Below, one piece after another: positions 1 through 5,412 of a stretch of DNA of 5,454 nt. The translations under genes were made by a program, and so were the position numbers. The DNA lies in NCBI GenBank assembly GCA_023416515.1, contig JAEZHP010000014.1:1-5454 (forward strand), given 5' to 3'. The stretch's first letter is position 1; every line of letters starts with the position of its first letter. The notes under the pieces are model-generated. The model worked only from the letters and a program-made list of their open reading frames with translations. It ran no database searches and was not told the DNA's origin. The stretch is from Pseudomonadota bacterium. Lineage in GTDB: Bacteria; Pseudomonadota; Alphaproteobacteria; Sphingomonadales; Sphingomonadaceae.

Positions 1-342
1 GCATTGCTGCCCGCGTTCGTGGAGGAGCCGTCGCCCCTCGCTGGCCACGGAGTCGGCTGGGAGGCTGCCCCATGGTCCTTTGATCCTACCAGCCGTGTCC
101 GATTATGCAATTGCATCGGCATGGTGAATTGCGGACTGTCGCGGTTTCCGGAAATGGCAAGCAAGGTGTTCGTTGCGAAGGATAGGTGCGGGCGTCACAG
201 GTCACCACTCGATCCGGAAAACCGAGCAAGAATGGACCCGCCGCCCTCGTGCCTGTTCCACCACCGTCGCCACTCACTCGGAACCGCGGCGGTGCGAACC
301 CTGCCAACCCACTAAACCCCGAGTTGAGCGGCAGGCTCGTCG
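1..342. other. intergenic stretch, no convincing gene
   Basis: I see no supportable gene here. The open frames are short, rich in Arg, Pro and Cys, lack ribosome-binding sites and resemble no family I know. The stretch lies downstream of the minus-strand hydrolase. It contains a perfect 12-bp palindrome at 105-116. It also has a loose inverted repeat just past the hydrolase stop, CCTGCC (300-305) against GGCAGG (330-335), with a 24-base loop and no T-run, so it is not a convincing terminator. The left edge could include the flank of a gene outside the window. Confidence 0.6.
105..116. repeat. 12-bp perfect palindrome
   Basis: ATGCAATTGCAT is its own reverse complement. CCGAT at 99-103 and ATCGG at 115-119 form a second, overlapping inverted pair. 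It may be a protein-binding site for a gene beyond the left edge. However, about one perfect 12-bp palindrome is expected by chance in a window of this size, so only the sequence fact is firm. Confidence 0.35.
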
Positions 343-1737
343 CTAGAGCGATGGCGCAATGCCCAGGGTTTCATCCAGCCAGTCGAAGGCGACCTGCGAG
401 AACAGGGCTGCAGCACCGGCCTCGTCGTGCTGCCCCGCTCCTTGCGCGTTGGTAAACAGCACATACGCCTTGCCCGGCGCCGTAATCGCGTCGAACAGGG
501 CTTTCGCGCCCGCACCGACCGGGTCGTTCTCCGCCTGGCAGACCAGCACCGGGCATTCGATCTGCTCCGCATGCCCGACGTTGGTGTACGGCACATACAG
601 CTTGAGGTAGTCAACCGGGGTTGCCGCTCCGTGCACCAGCATCCCCCGATTGATGCTGAACGCCAGTCCGGCATCGGAGGCCATCATCTGCTCCAACCCG
701 GCATTGAACTCGGCCGCGGGAAGGGCATCGAGATCGTTCCGAAACTCTTCCGGCACCAGCGCCAGCGCCTGTCCACCCGGATCGTACTGGCCAGGATCGG
801 CGATCACCGCCGCCAGTCGATGTTCCGCACTGGCCGCGCGGGGCGCGAGGTAGCCACCCCACGACCGGCCCAGCAGCACGATCCGCTCGGGATCGACCTC
901 CGGACGTGTCAGCAGGAAGTCGACCTCCGGCGTGACGACCGCTTCCCAATCGGGCCGGAACACGAGCTGCTGTTCGATCAGCGCCCCGCCCTGCCCAGGA
1001 CCATCCAGCAGGAAAACCGCATAGCCCCGTCGCAGAGCCGCCGCCCCGCCACTGAAGTAGGTTTCCTCCTTGGTGCCGTCATACCCATCGACCAACACCA
1101 CGGTCGGGAACGGTCCCTCACCCCCGGGCGTGAGCAGATACCCCTCCAGCGTCGTCTCTTCGTAGGGAACCTGCACCACCTCGAACGTCCATGGCCCGAG
1201 AGCCGCCGCCTGCTGGAACGATGCCCGCTGCTTCTGGTAGGCCTCCACCATCCGTGGGTCGAGTGGGGGACTGTAGAGAAAATCCAGCGCGGTGCGATAG
1301 TAGGCGGACGCGCGCAGGAACGATTCGCGTGCGCTGACCACCCTGCCAGCGGCCAGGCTTGCCTCGCCATTCGCCTGGATGCGGTCCGCCAGCGCAATCC
1401 ACTCCTCATACCAGGAGTCGCTGTTCGCCGGATCAATCCGCCGGGCGGTGACGAAGCATTCCCCAATATCAGCGCCCCCGTGATAGATGTAGTCGAGAGT
1501 GCGCAGGAACTGGCCATCCAGTTCGGGGTCGTTGAACGCGATGCCGGTCAGCGTGATATCCGTCGTCGTGGCGACAGGGGTTGCTCCGGCAACCGGCGTG
1601 CCGGTCTGGGCCTTGCCGGATCGGGCACCCGCGGCAAGGCCAGTCACCATGGTGCCGGTCGTGGCGGCGCTGGTCAGCACCGCGCGGCGTCGTGAGATAC
1701 GGGGTTGGTTGCGAGCAGTGATGTCGCCGATGGCCAC
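343..1737 (-). CDS. Tat-exported alpha/beta hydrolase (FrsA / DHPON hydrolase-like)
   Basis: A predicted serine hydrolase of 464 residues. The N-terminus has a twin-arginine signal: SRRRAVL at residues 15-21, then a small-residue hydrophobic stretch to about residue 37. A T/P/V/A-rich linker follows (about 45-60). Residues about 70-180 form a helical domain of the kind that precedes the catalytic core in 2,6-dihydroxypseudooxynicotine hydrolase and FrsA-like enzymes. The alpha/beta core starts near residue 185. It carries VLVDGYDG (214-221, oxyanion region), the nucleophile elbow GRSWGG with Ser292, a probable acid Asp405 (QAENDP) and a probable catalytic His437 (GAGQHDE). The triad is complete, so the enzyme should be active, probably on an ester, amide or C-C bond of a small molecule. 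The substrate cannot be read from sequence. The frame stays open for 122 codons upstream, but the GTG has AGGAGG five bases ahead and places the Tat motif at the N-terminus. No neighbour suggests a pathway. Confidence 0.9.
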   Translation of the reverse strand: MAIGDITARNQPRISRRRAVLTSAATTGTMVTGLAAGARSGKAQTGTPVAGATPVATTTDITLTGIAFNDPELDGQFLRTLDYIYHGGADIGECFVTARRIDPANSDSWYEEWIALADRIQANGEASLAAGRVVSARESFLRASAYYRTALDFLYSPPLDPRMVEAYQKQRASFQQAAALGPWTFEVVQVPYEETTLEGYLLTPGGEGPFPTVVLVDGYDGTKEETYFSGGAAALRRGYAVFLLDGPGQGGALIEQQLVFRPDWEAVVTPEVDFLLTRPEVDPERIVLLGRSWGGYLAPRAASAEHRLAAVIADPGQYDPGGQALALVPEEFRNDLDALPAAEFNAGLEQMMASDAGLAFSINRGMLVHGAATPVDYLKLYVPYTNVGHAEQIECPVLVCQAENDPVGAGAKALFDAITAPGKAYVLFTNAQGAGQHDEAGAAALFSQVAFDWLDETLGIAPSL

Positions 1738-1742
1738 ATGAG

Positions 1743-1748
1743 CCTCCT
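1743..1748 (-). promoter_or_regulatory. ribosome-binding site deciding the hydrolase GTG start
   Basis: On the minus strand AGGAGG ends five bases before the GTG at 1737-1735. An ATG starting at 1739 overlaps this GTG but is in another frame. In-frame ATGs further upstream would bury the Tat signal inside the protein and have poorer sites; the best of them has GGGGAAGAG ahead of an ATG about 117 bases upstream. Confidence 0.75.
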
Positions 1749-1880
1749 GAATGCCTGCCAGGGCCAAGCGCCCCGCAGGTGGGTGATGCAATCGCGCCAG
1801 GATTAGGGACCCACGCGAAGCCAACATGTAACCCGCCCTCCGCGTAACCCTCATCTCTTCCCCTGGCAGACCCAAAACAC

Positions 1881-1919
1881 CGCGGCCCACAAACCCAAGA
1901 CGGTTTTGCTGCGGCCGCG
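1881..1919 (-). promoter_or_regulatory. long imperfect hairpin in the hydrolase leader
   Basis: The outer arms CGCGGCC (1881-1887) and GGCCGCG (1913-1919) pair perfectly. Inside them AAACC (1891-1895) pairs with GGTTT (1902-1906) around a six-base loop, separated from the outer stem by an asymmetric internal loop. On the minus strand it is followed within three bases by TTTT. It lies about 145 bases upstream of the hydrolase GTG. It could be a leader structure, an attenuator or a weak terminator for transcription coming from the right. The T-run is too short for a confident terminator. Confidence 0.35.
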
Positions 1920-2118
1920 TTCTCCTGACAATTGACGGAGAGTTCACGCAACCCGCCCGCCTCACGAGACGGTGACCAGTGCAGTCCACTCGGGTACCAA
2001 CGAGGACTATCGGCATCGGACGGCGGCGGGTCAGTCGCCAGCCCCCCGACGCTGCAGGACATCCCGATCGCCTGGTTCGCAGAAAGAGATGATGCGCATT
2101 CATTCAGTCGTGCTCTCC

Positions 2119-2133
2119 CTCACCAGCAGTGAG
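2119..2133 (+). repeat. small inverted repeat upstream of doubtful ORF
   Basis: CTCAC and GTGAG flank a five-base spacer. An AATAAT hexamer at 2144-2149 lies just downstream, with an ATG at 2155. If AATAAT is a -10 element, the transcript would start almost at that ATG and be leaderless, and the dyad would sit near the -35 position. There is no good -35 hexamer, so this is speculative. Confidence 0.2.
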
Positions 2134-2154
2134 CAAGCAAACGAATAATGCGTA

Positions 2155-2487
2155 ATGTGGCGCCGGTTGCTCGTCAGTCCATCGTGTTGTTTGGTTGACC
2201 TCACCACCGGCCGTTACGCTCTGGCAAGACTTTGGGTCGGGAACCTAGATGTCATGGCTGAACCGCCTGAGGGGCTAACTGCTGGATTGGCGTTCTGTGT
2301 AATCAGCGCGCCAACGTATGACGCCTTCGATCTCTTTCGCGGTACGGTCGATACGTTCGATTCGGAAGGCGATGACGTGCTGGCCCGGGAACGCTCCGAC
2401 GCGCTGGAACTCGAACCTGTGCCAGAACAGGACGTGACGTCCGGGCCAATTTGGGGATGGGATTCGAAGGAACGGCCGGTCTACTAA
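2155..2487 (+). CDS. doubtful small hypothetical protein
   Basis: An open frame of 110 codons, unlike anything I recognise. The C-terminal two thirds is acidic (many Asp and Glu) and has a purine-first, pyrimidine-last codon pattern typical of coding DNA. The mirror frame on the opposite strand is open over the same bases in the same codon register, so this pattern cannot decide the strand. The ATG at 2155 has no ribosome-binding site. An internal ATG at 2254 gives 77 residues, with a weakly placed CGGGA at 2238-2242. The minus-strand alternative would have to start inside the DUF4238 gene without a ribosome-binding site, so the plus strand is preferred. It ends 72 bases before the DUF4238 start and could be co-transcribed with it. 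It may equally be a gene remnant or non-coding. Confidence 0.25.
   Translation: MWRRLLVSPSCCLVDLTTGRYALARLWVGNLDVMAEPPEGLTAGLAFCVISAPTYDAFDLFRGTVDTFDSEGDDVLARERSDALELEPVPEQDVTSGPIWGWDSKERPVY
2430..2442. repeat. 13-base dyad GGACGT-G-ACGTCC
   Basis: Perfect six-base arms surround a single G, about 118 bases upstream of the DUF4238 ATG. It could be an operator for that gene, but a dyad of this size is expected about once per window by chance. Confidence 0.2.
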
Positions 2488-2548
2488 TTGAGCTCCAGCG
2501 GAGCCACAATACGTCCTATCGGACTCAATCTCAGCAATCGACCCAGCC

Positions 2549-2553
2549 GGGAG
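2549..2553 (+). promoter_or_regulatory. ribosome-binding site for the DUF4238 gene
   Basis: GGGAG lies six bases ahead of the ATG at 2560. This favours that start over the in-frame TTG at 2488, which directly abuts the TAA of the upstream open frame, has no ribosome-binding site and would add 24 residues ahead of the family's N-terminal motif. Confidence 0.65.
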
Positions 2554-2559
2554 TTCCCC

Positions 2560-3549
2560 ATGACTCAGGTGTCCCATCGTCACCACATCAACCCAAAATT
2601 CTTCCTCGCGGGTTTCACCGATAAGGGGCACAAGCGCGGGAAGCTATGGGAGTTCGATCAGAACAGCCGGATGCCGAAGCGCGACCGTGCGAAGTCCGTA
2701 GGCTGGGTGTGGGACTACTACGCCGTAGACGTACCCGGACAGCCTTCAGATGTTGCTGAGACCCTGTTCGGGAAGATCGAAACGTCGGCGGCTCCAATAA
2801 TCAAGGGCATTGTTGACTCTGAGGTCCTCCCAACCGGGGCCGACTTTCAGATTCTCATGGCGTTTCTTGCGCTCATGTACAGTCGCGGGCCCACCCGTCG
2901 GTTCGACATGATCGACACGCTTGAGAGGATGCAGACCGAAGTCACGAAGATGGCGATAAGGATGCAAGCCGTCCGTGAACAGTCGCTCAATGCCCAGAAG
3001 CGGTCGAAGCAGAGTTCGGAATCCACGCTGTACACGGATGCTCTGGAAGCGTTACCTGAGGACTTCCGATTGACGATTACCAATGCAGGAGAGGTTCACA
3101 CGTCGGGAGTCGTCACGACGCTAGAGCCATTGGCCCAGCTATTCGCCCAACGAAACTGGTTGATTGCAAAGGTCGAAGACCCAGGTACCTTTTTCATTAC
3201 GACAGACTCAAGCTGTGCAATCGTTTGGGATGATCCAGATGCCTACCGGCTCGGCCCCCCTGCCCCTGCATGCGAGGCAAGTAAAATCATCATCCCGATT
3301 CATAGGTCAACGGCTCTGATCGGTAAGTTCGAACAAATTGATCCGTCTGTGCCGGTCGTGCGCCTAGACCGATATGGCGTCGCGCTAATGAACTTCATCG
3401 TTTCCTCATTTGCCACAAGGTTTCTCTATGGGCCGGAGAGCGACTTCGAATATTGGGGTCCCGATGAAGCCATTCACGGTTGGGCTGACTGGTATGCGAA
3501 CAGGCCGACAGTATTTCTCGACCCAGTCGAAGGGTCGTTCGGGGAATAG
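2560..3549 (+). CDS. DUF4238 domain-containing protein
   Basis: A 329-residue protein that I assign to DUF4238 from its landmarks. The N-terminus has the family's His-His motif, HRHHINPKFFLAGF (residues 7-20; His8 and His9). LWEFD (29-33) follows, then a stretch with WDYYAVD (51-57) and a Glu-containing helix (about 66-85). The middle (about 95-160) looks helical and is rich in Arg, Lys, Met and Gln. The C-terminal half has the typical NWLIAKVEDPGTFFITTDSS block (199-218, with Asp216) and IIIPIHRSTALIG (243-255). Length and motif order are complete, so it is probably intact. The biochemical role of the family is not established. The paired His and later Asp could be catalytic or metal-binding, but that is inference. 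There is no signal peptide or membrane segment, so it should be cytoplasmic. It precedes the XRE regulator by 64 bases on the same strand. Some lines are only about 45% GC, which suggests acquisition. Confidence 0.9.
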   Translation: MTQVSHRHHINPKFFLAGFTDKGHKRGKLWEFDQNSRMPKRDRAKSVGWVWDYYAVDVPGQPSDVAETLFGKIETSAAPIIKGIVDSEVLPTGADFQILMAFLALMYSRGPTRRFDMIDTLERMQTEVTKMAIRMQAVREQSLNAQKRSKQSSESTLYTDALEALPEDFRLTITNAGEVHTSGVVTTLEPLAQLFAQRNWLIAKVEDPGTFFITTDSSCAIVWDDPDAYRLGPPAPACEASKIIIPIHRSTALIGKFEQIDPSVPVVRLDRYGVALMNFIVSSFATRFLYGPESDFEYWGPDEAIHGWADWYANRPTVFLDPVEGSFGE

Positions 3550-3567
3550 CGTCATTTCGACACATGG

Positions 3568-3585
3568 TCACATATCACAAGTGAT
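3568..3585. promoter_or_regulatory. candidate operator upstream of the XRE regulator
   Basis: The 64-base gap between DUF4238 and the XRE gene contains ATCAC-AA-GTGAT (3574-3585). A direct repeat overlaps it: TCACA at 3568-3572 and again at 3575-3579. Together these give three related half-sites ending 28 bases before the regulator's ATG. Small XRE repressors often bind such dyads in front of their own gene, so autoregulation is likely. A five-base-arm dyad is not rare by chance; its position and the third half-site carry the argument. Confidence 0.4.
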
Positions 3586-3599
3586 GTACGAGGGCGTGC

Positions 3600-3607
3600 G
3601 GAAAGGG
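3600..3607 (+). promoter_or_regulatory. ribosome-binding site for the XRE gene
   Basis: GGAAAGGG ends six bases before the ATG at 3614. An in-frame ATG at 3584 would add ten residues, but it has no such site and overlaps the candidate operator. Confidence 0.65.
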
Positions 3608-3613
3608 TTGCAC

Positions 3614-3985
3614 ATGAAGACATTCGGCGAACGGCTGCGGTACGCGCGGCATCGGTGGGGGCTGGATCAAGGGACGTTGGCGACGCGGGCAGAGGTTGGC
3701 GTGGCGACGATCCGACGCTGTGAAGGCGATGCCTTCGGCCCTCGACTATCGACCGCGCAAAAACTGGCTGACGCACTACAGGTCCGGGTTGAATGGCTCC
3801 TGACCGGAGACGGCGACATGGTCACACTGGCCAAGATGACGCCAGATGCGCAGGTCAAAGCCCAGACGGGGCCAGGGACCGACGGGCTGCCCGGCTTCGT
3901 CGTGGTGGAAGGCGGGGCCTGGTACCGGGATAACGATGGGGCCTGGGTAGTAGACGCGTCGCAAATCGCTAGTGAGGTTCAGTAG
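3614..3985 (+). CDS. XRE-family helix-turn-helix transcriptional regulator
   Basis: A 123-residue DNA-binding protein. Residues 4-62 form a Cro/C1-type domain: FGERLRYAR at the start, a helix-turn-helix over about Q19-E38 with the recognition helix near V30-E38, and L51-V59 closing the bundle. WLLTGDG (61-67) is a common boundary motif in phage-repressor-like proteins. The last 55 residues are Gly/Asp-rich, with repeated AWYRDNDGAWVVD-type sequence (102-114). They are too short for a LexA-like S24 autoproteolytic domain, so control by RecA-driven self-cleavage is unlikely. It sits 64 bases behind DUF4238 and probably controls itself and perhaps its neighbours through the dyad just upstream. 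Its end overlaps the convergent minus-strand gene by 17 bases. A sampled line is 68% GC, nearer to the hydrolase than to its direct neighbours. Confidence 0.92.
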   Translation: MKTFGERLRYARHRWGLDQGTLATRAEVGVATIRRCEGDAFGPRLSTAQKLADALQVRVEWLLTGDGDMVTLAKMTPDAQVKAQTGPGTDGLPGFVVVEGGAWYRDNDGAWVVDASQIASEVQ

Positions 3986-4769
3986 ACACCGGGCCCAAAT
4001 CTAGGCTCGGAAGGTCGGTCGAAACGAAGACATCCCAGTCCTGTTGCTCATCAAACCAGTCCGGAAGTGGTAGCCCGCGAATCTGGTTTGGCTCAACGAC
4101 GAAGTGCTCTGAGACTCGCGCATTTGCATCGACAACGTACACATAGCGCAAGTCTCCAGACCGAATCGACACCGTAAATGTCACTCCCGGCAGAGGATGG
4201 CTGACGCTTCCATTGAAAATCTTCCGGGACGTACTTGAAATCTGGAGTCTCGATTCACCGTTCCCCAGGTCATATGTCTGGACTGCATGATAGAGACACA
4301 TGGCCTCGATTCCTCTTGCGGTCGTATAAAAGTACGTTTGCTCACTGCGAAATACGTTCGGAGACGTGTCTGGATTCAAGCGTGATCGCCGACTCTTGGC
4401 GAAGCTGACTAGAGCTCCACCCAATGCGATGTAGTTCCCAGTGTTCTGAACAATCCAGTTTATGTTCTCAGCTAGAGTGTAAATGAAATCGACGTAGGGA
4501 CCGGCCGCTGGAGGCCGAAGGTAGTAGTTGAACTCAACGTCGTTGAGAGAGTCTCCCAGGACAGGTCCAAATGACTCCCTGAGGTCTGTTTCCCAATCCG
4601 CTAGAAAGGAATCCATCCCTTCCCAGTGTTGGGTGATGGGCGGCAAATCTCCCCAAAGCGCTGGATTTGGTATAGGAGACATGACCGAAAGGACATCTGA
4701 CATGTCGTCCGGCCAGTACTGATGCTTGCGGGGATTGTCCGGGTCTTGGCCAAGAGGAAATCGGCTCAT
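3969..4769 (-). CDS. hypothetical protein, family not recognised
   Basis: A 266-residue protein that I do not recognise. The N-terminal 60 residues are rich in Pro, Trp and Asp (for example ALWGDLPPI, 37-45). Residues about 95-125 form a mildly hydrophobic, probably amphipathic segment with NWIVQ and NYIALGGAL, followed by the basic cluster KSRRSR (125-130). This is too weak to call a membrane span. From about 145 it alternates like beta structure (QTYFYTTARG, FTVSIRSGDLRYVYVVD) and ends acidic. No catalytic motif stands out and there is no signal peptide. The start chosen is the ATG at 4769 with GAGG nine bases ahead (TGAGG at 4783-4779); an in-frame ATG at 4811 would add 14 residues and lacks a good site. 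It faces the XRE gene tail to tail with a 17-base overlap, and it is divergent from the tandem helix-turn-helix gene. Sampled lines are 40-57% GC, the lowest in the window, suggesting foreign origin. Confidence 0.8.
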   Translation of the reverse strand: MSRFPLGQDPDNPRKHQYWPDDMSDVLSVMSPIPNPALWGDLPPITQHWEGMDSFLADWETDLRESFGPVLGDSLNDVEFNYYLRPPAAGPYVDFIYTLAENINWIVQNTGNYIALGGALVSFAKSRRSRLNPDTSPNVFRSEQTYFYTTARGIEAMCLYHAVQTYDLGNGESRLQISSTSRKIFNGSVSHPLPGVTFTVSIRSGDLRYVYVVDANARVSEHFVVEPNQIRGLPLPDWFDEQQDWDVFVSTDLPSLDLGPVSTEPH

Positions 4770-4916
4770 GGTCGGCAGCCTCAGCCGGGTTCGAAAGGCA
4801 CTGGAGACCATCCCGGTCGTGATCTCAACCTAACCCGCGAGTAATCGGGTACTACGCTGGTGCTATGCGCCAGACATGACGATGCCCCGACGGGTGCCCA
4901 TCGAGGCAATAAGCCC
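4770..4916. promoter_or_regulatory. divergent promoter region with two dyads
   Basis: This is the shared upstream region of the 266-residue gene (-) and the tandem helix-turn-helix gene (+). It holds ACCCG (4833-4837) against CGGGT (4846-4850) with an eight-base spacer. It also holds a seven-pair hairpin, CTGGTGC-TAT-GCGCCAG, at 4857-4873, with one G-T pair. Either could be an operator. TATGCG with an upstream TG (4861-4869) is a possible extended -10 for the plus strand, without a good -35. The neighbouring DNA-binding protein is the obvious candidate to act here. Confidence 0.4.
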
Positions 4917-5000
4917 ATGAAATTTACTGATTTTGGTACACGCAGTAGACCCGCACTCGAACAAATCGGGGCCTGGATTGGCATCGCCGAGTGCCAGTGA
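4917..5000 (+). CDS. 27-codon minigene or displaced N-terminus
   Basis: The only ATG in this region with a ribosome-binding site (GAGG at 4903-4906, ten bases ahead) opens MKFTDFGTRSRPALEQIG and stops at TGA 4998-5000. It is one frame away from the downstream helix-turn-helix coding sequence, which is already open across the same bases. An in-frame TTG for that protein lies at 5002, one base after the TGA, so termination and re-initiation is possible. Alternatively, these residues are the true N-terminus, separated by a frameshift or sequencing error. It may also be chance. Confidence 0.25.
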   Translation: MKFTDFGTRSRPALEQIGAWIGIAECQ

Positions 5001-5412
5001 ATTGGAGAAGCTTGCGACGCAAGCGCTACTGATAGAACCACGGATCGAACGCAATCCCCCGGGGCCGATACCTAGAAGCCTACAGAGGCGGCTTAGTTCT
5101 GAGGTGCAGGAAGCGATCGTATCCCGCTATGCTGCGGGCGAGTCGGCCAAGGCGTTGAGTCAGGAGTTCGACATCTCTAGGGATGGGGTGCGGAGACTGC
5201 TCAAGGGCGCGCATGTATCCATCCGGACCCAGTTCATCGCCACGCCAGAGACAGTCGCCCAGATCATAGAGCTGTACGAGAGTGGCTTGACGATCAGGGA
5301 GGTGGCGACTCAGGTGGGATGTGCGTACGGCACCGTCCGCGGCGTGCTCCACGAGAGCGATGCAGTGGTGCGGGTATCACCTGTCGGCAAACGAACGGCG
5401 CAGATGAAATAG
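4933..5412 (+). CDS. tandem helix-turn-helix DNA-binding protein
   Basis: A probable DNA-binding protein built of two similar helix-turn-helix units. The first spans residues about 58-98 (VQEAIVSRYAAGESAKALSQ, then ISRDGVRRLL) and the second about 108-147 (VAQIIELYESGLTIREVATQ, then YGTVRGVLH). Both follow the pattern V..I...Y..G.....(A/V)......G/S...VR..L, like the DNA-binding end of resolvases or the paired heads of some transposases, but no catalytic domain is present. Stand-alone proteins of this layout are familiar from actinobacteria and relatives, where I recall them near recombinase genes; none is visible here. An N-terminal helix (about 21-34, ELEKLATQALLIE) and a Pro/Arg linker precede the units. 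The start is uncertain. The TTG at 4933 has no ribosome-binding site, and TTGs at 4978 and 5002 are alternatives. Everything from about residue 45 on is secure. A sampled line is 63% GC, host-like. Confidence 0.78.
   Translation: MVHAVDPHSNKSGPGLASPSASELEKLATQALLIEPRIERNPPGPIPRSLQRRLSSEVQEAIVSRYAAGESAKALSQEFDISRDGVRRLLKGAHVSIRTQFIATPETVAQIIELYESGLTIREVATQVGCAYGTVRGVLHESDAVVRVSPVGKRTAQMK

Larger units (their letters stand above)
1738..2154. other. hydrolase leader and upstream non-coding region
   Basis: About 400 bases lie between the hydrolase start and the next possible gene. The minus-strand hydrolase frame runs through most of it, but the residues are Arg-rich and of low quality, as expected of a GC-rich spurious extension. 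It probably holds the hydrolase promoter, though I found no convincing -35/-10 pair. The clearest structures are the hairpin at 1881-1919 and a small inverted repeat, CTCAC-CAGCA-GTGAG, at 2119-2133. Confidence 0.55.

Noticed and set aside
4..315. Short plus-strand open frame at the left edge
   Set aside because: It has no ribosome-binding site, an implausible Pro/Arg/Cys composition and no resemblance to a family.
300..335. CCTGCC/GGCAGG inverted repeat as a terminator of the hydrolase
   Set aside because: The loop is 24 bases and no T-run follows on the minus strand.
427..1695. 422-codon open frame on the plus strand opposite the hydrolase
   Set aside because: It is antisense to a gene with a complete catalytic triad, signal peptide and ribosome-binding site. 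The product is Arg/Gln/His-rich with no recognisable domain, typical of a shadow frame in GC-rich DNA.
1738..2103. N-terminal extension of the hydrolase by up to 122 codons
   Set aside because: The extra residues are Arg-rich and featureless, the Tat motif would become internal, and the AGGAGG before the GTG at 1737 fixes the start.
2195..2220. TTGACC and TACGCT as a promoter
   Set aside because: The spacing is only 14 bases, and shifting to TTGGTT to obtain 18 bases leaves a poor -35 match.
2275..2631. Minus-strand frame of 118 codons overlapping the DUF4238 start
   Set aside because: It would begin inside the well-supported DUF4238 gene without a ribosome-binding site, and its coding-like pattern is explained by mirroring of the plus frame.
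4781..4810. GGGTTCGAAA resembling a tRNA T-loop
   Set aside because: The flanking bases do not form the five-pair T-stem and no acceptor or anticodon arm is present, so this is not a tRNA or an attachment-site remnant.
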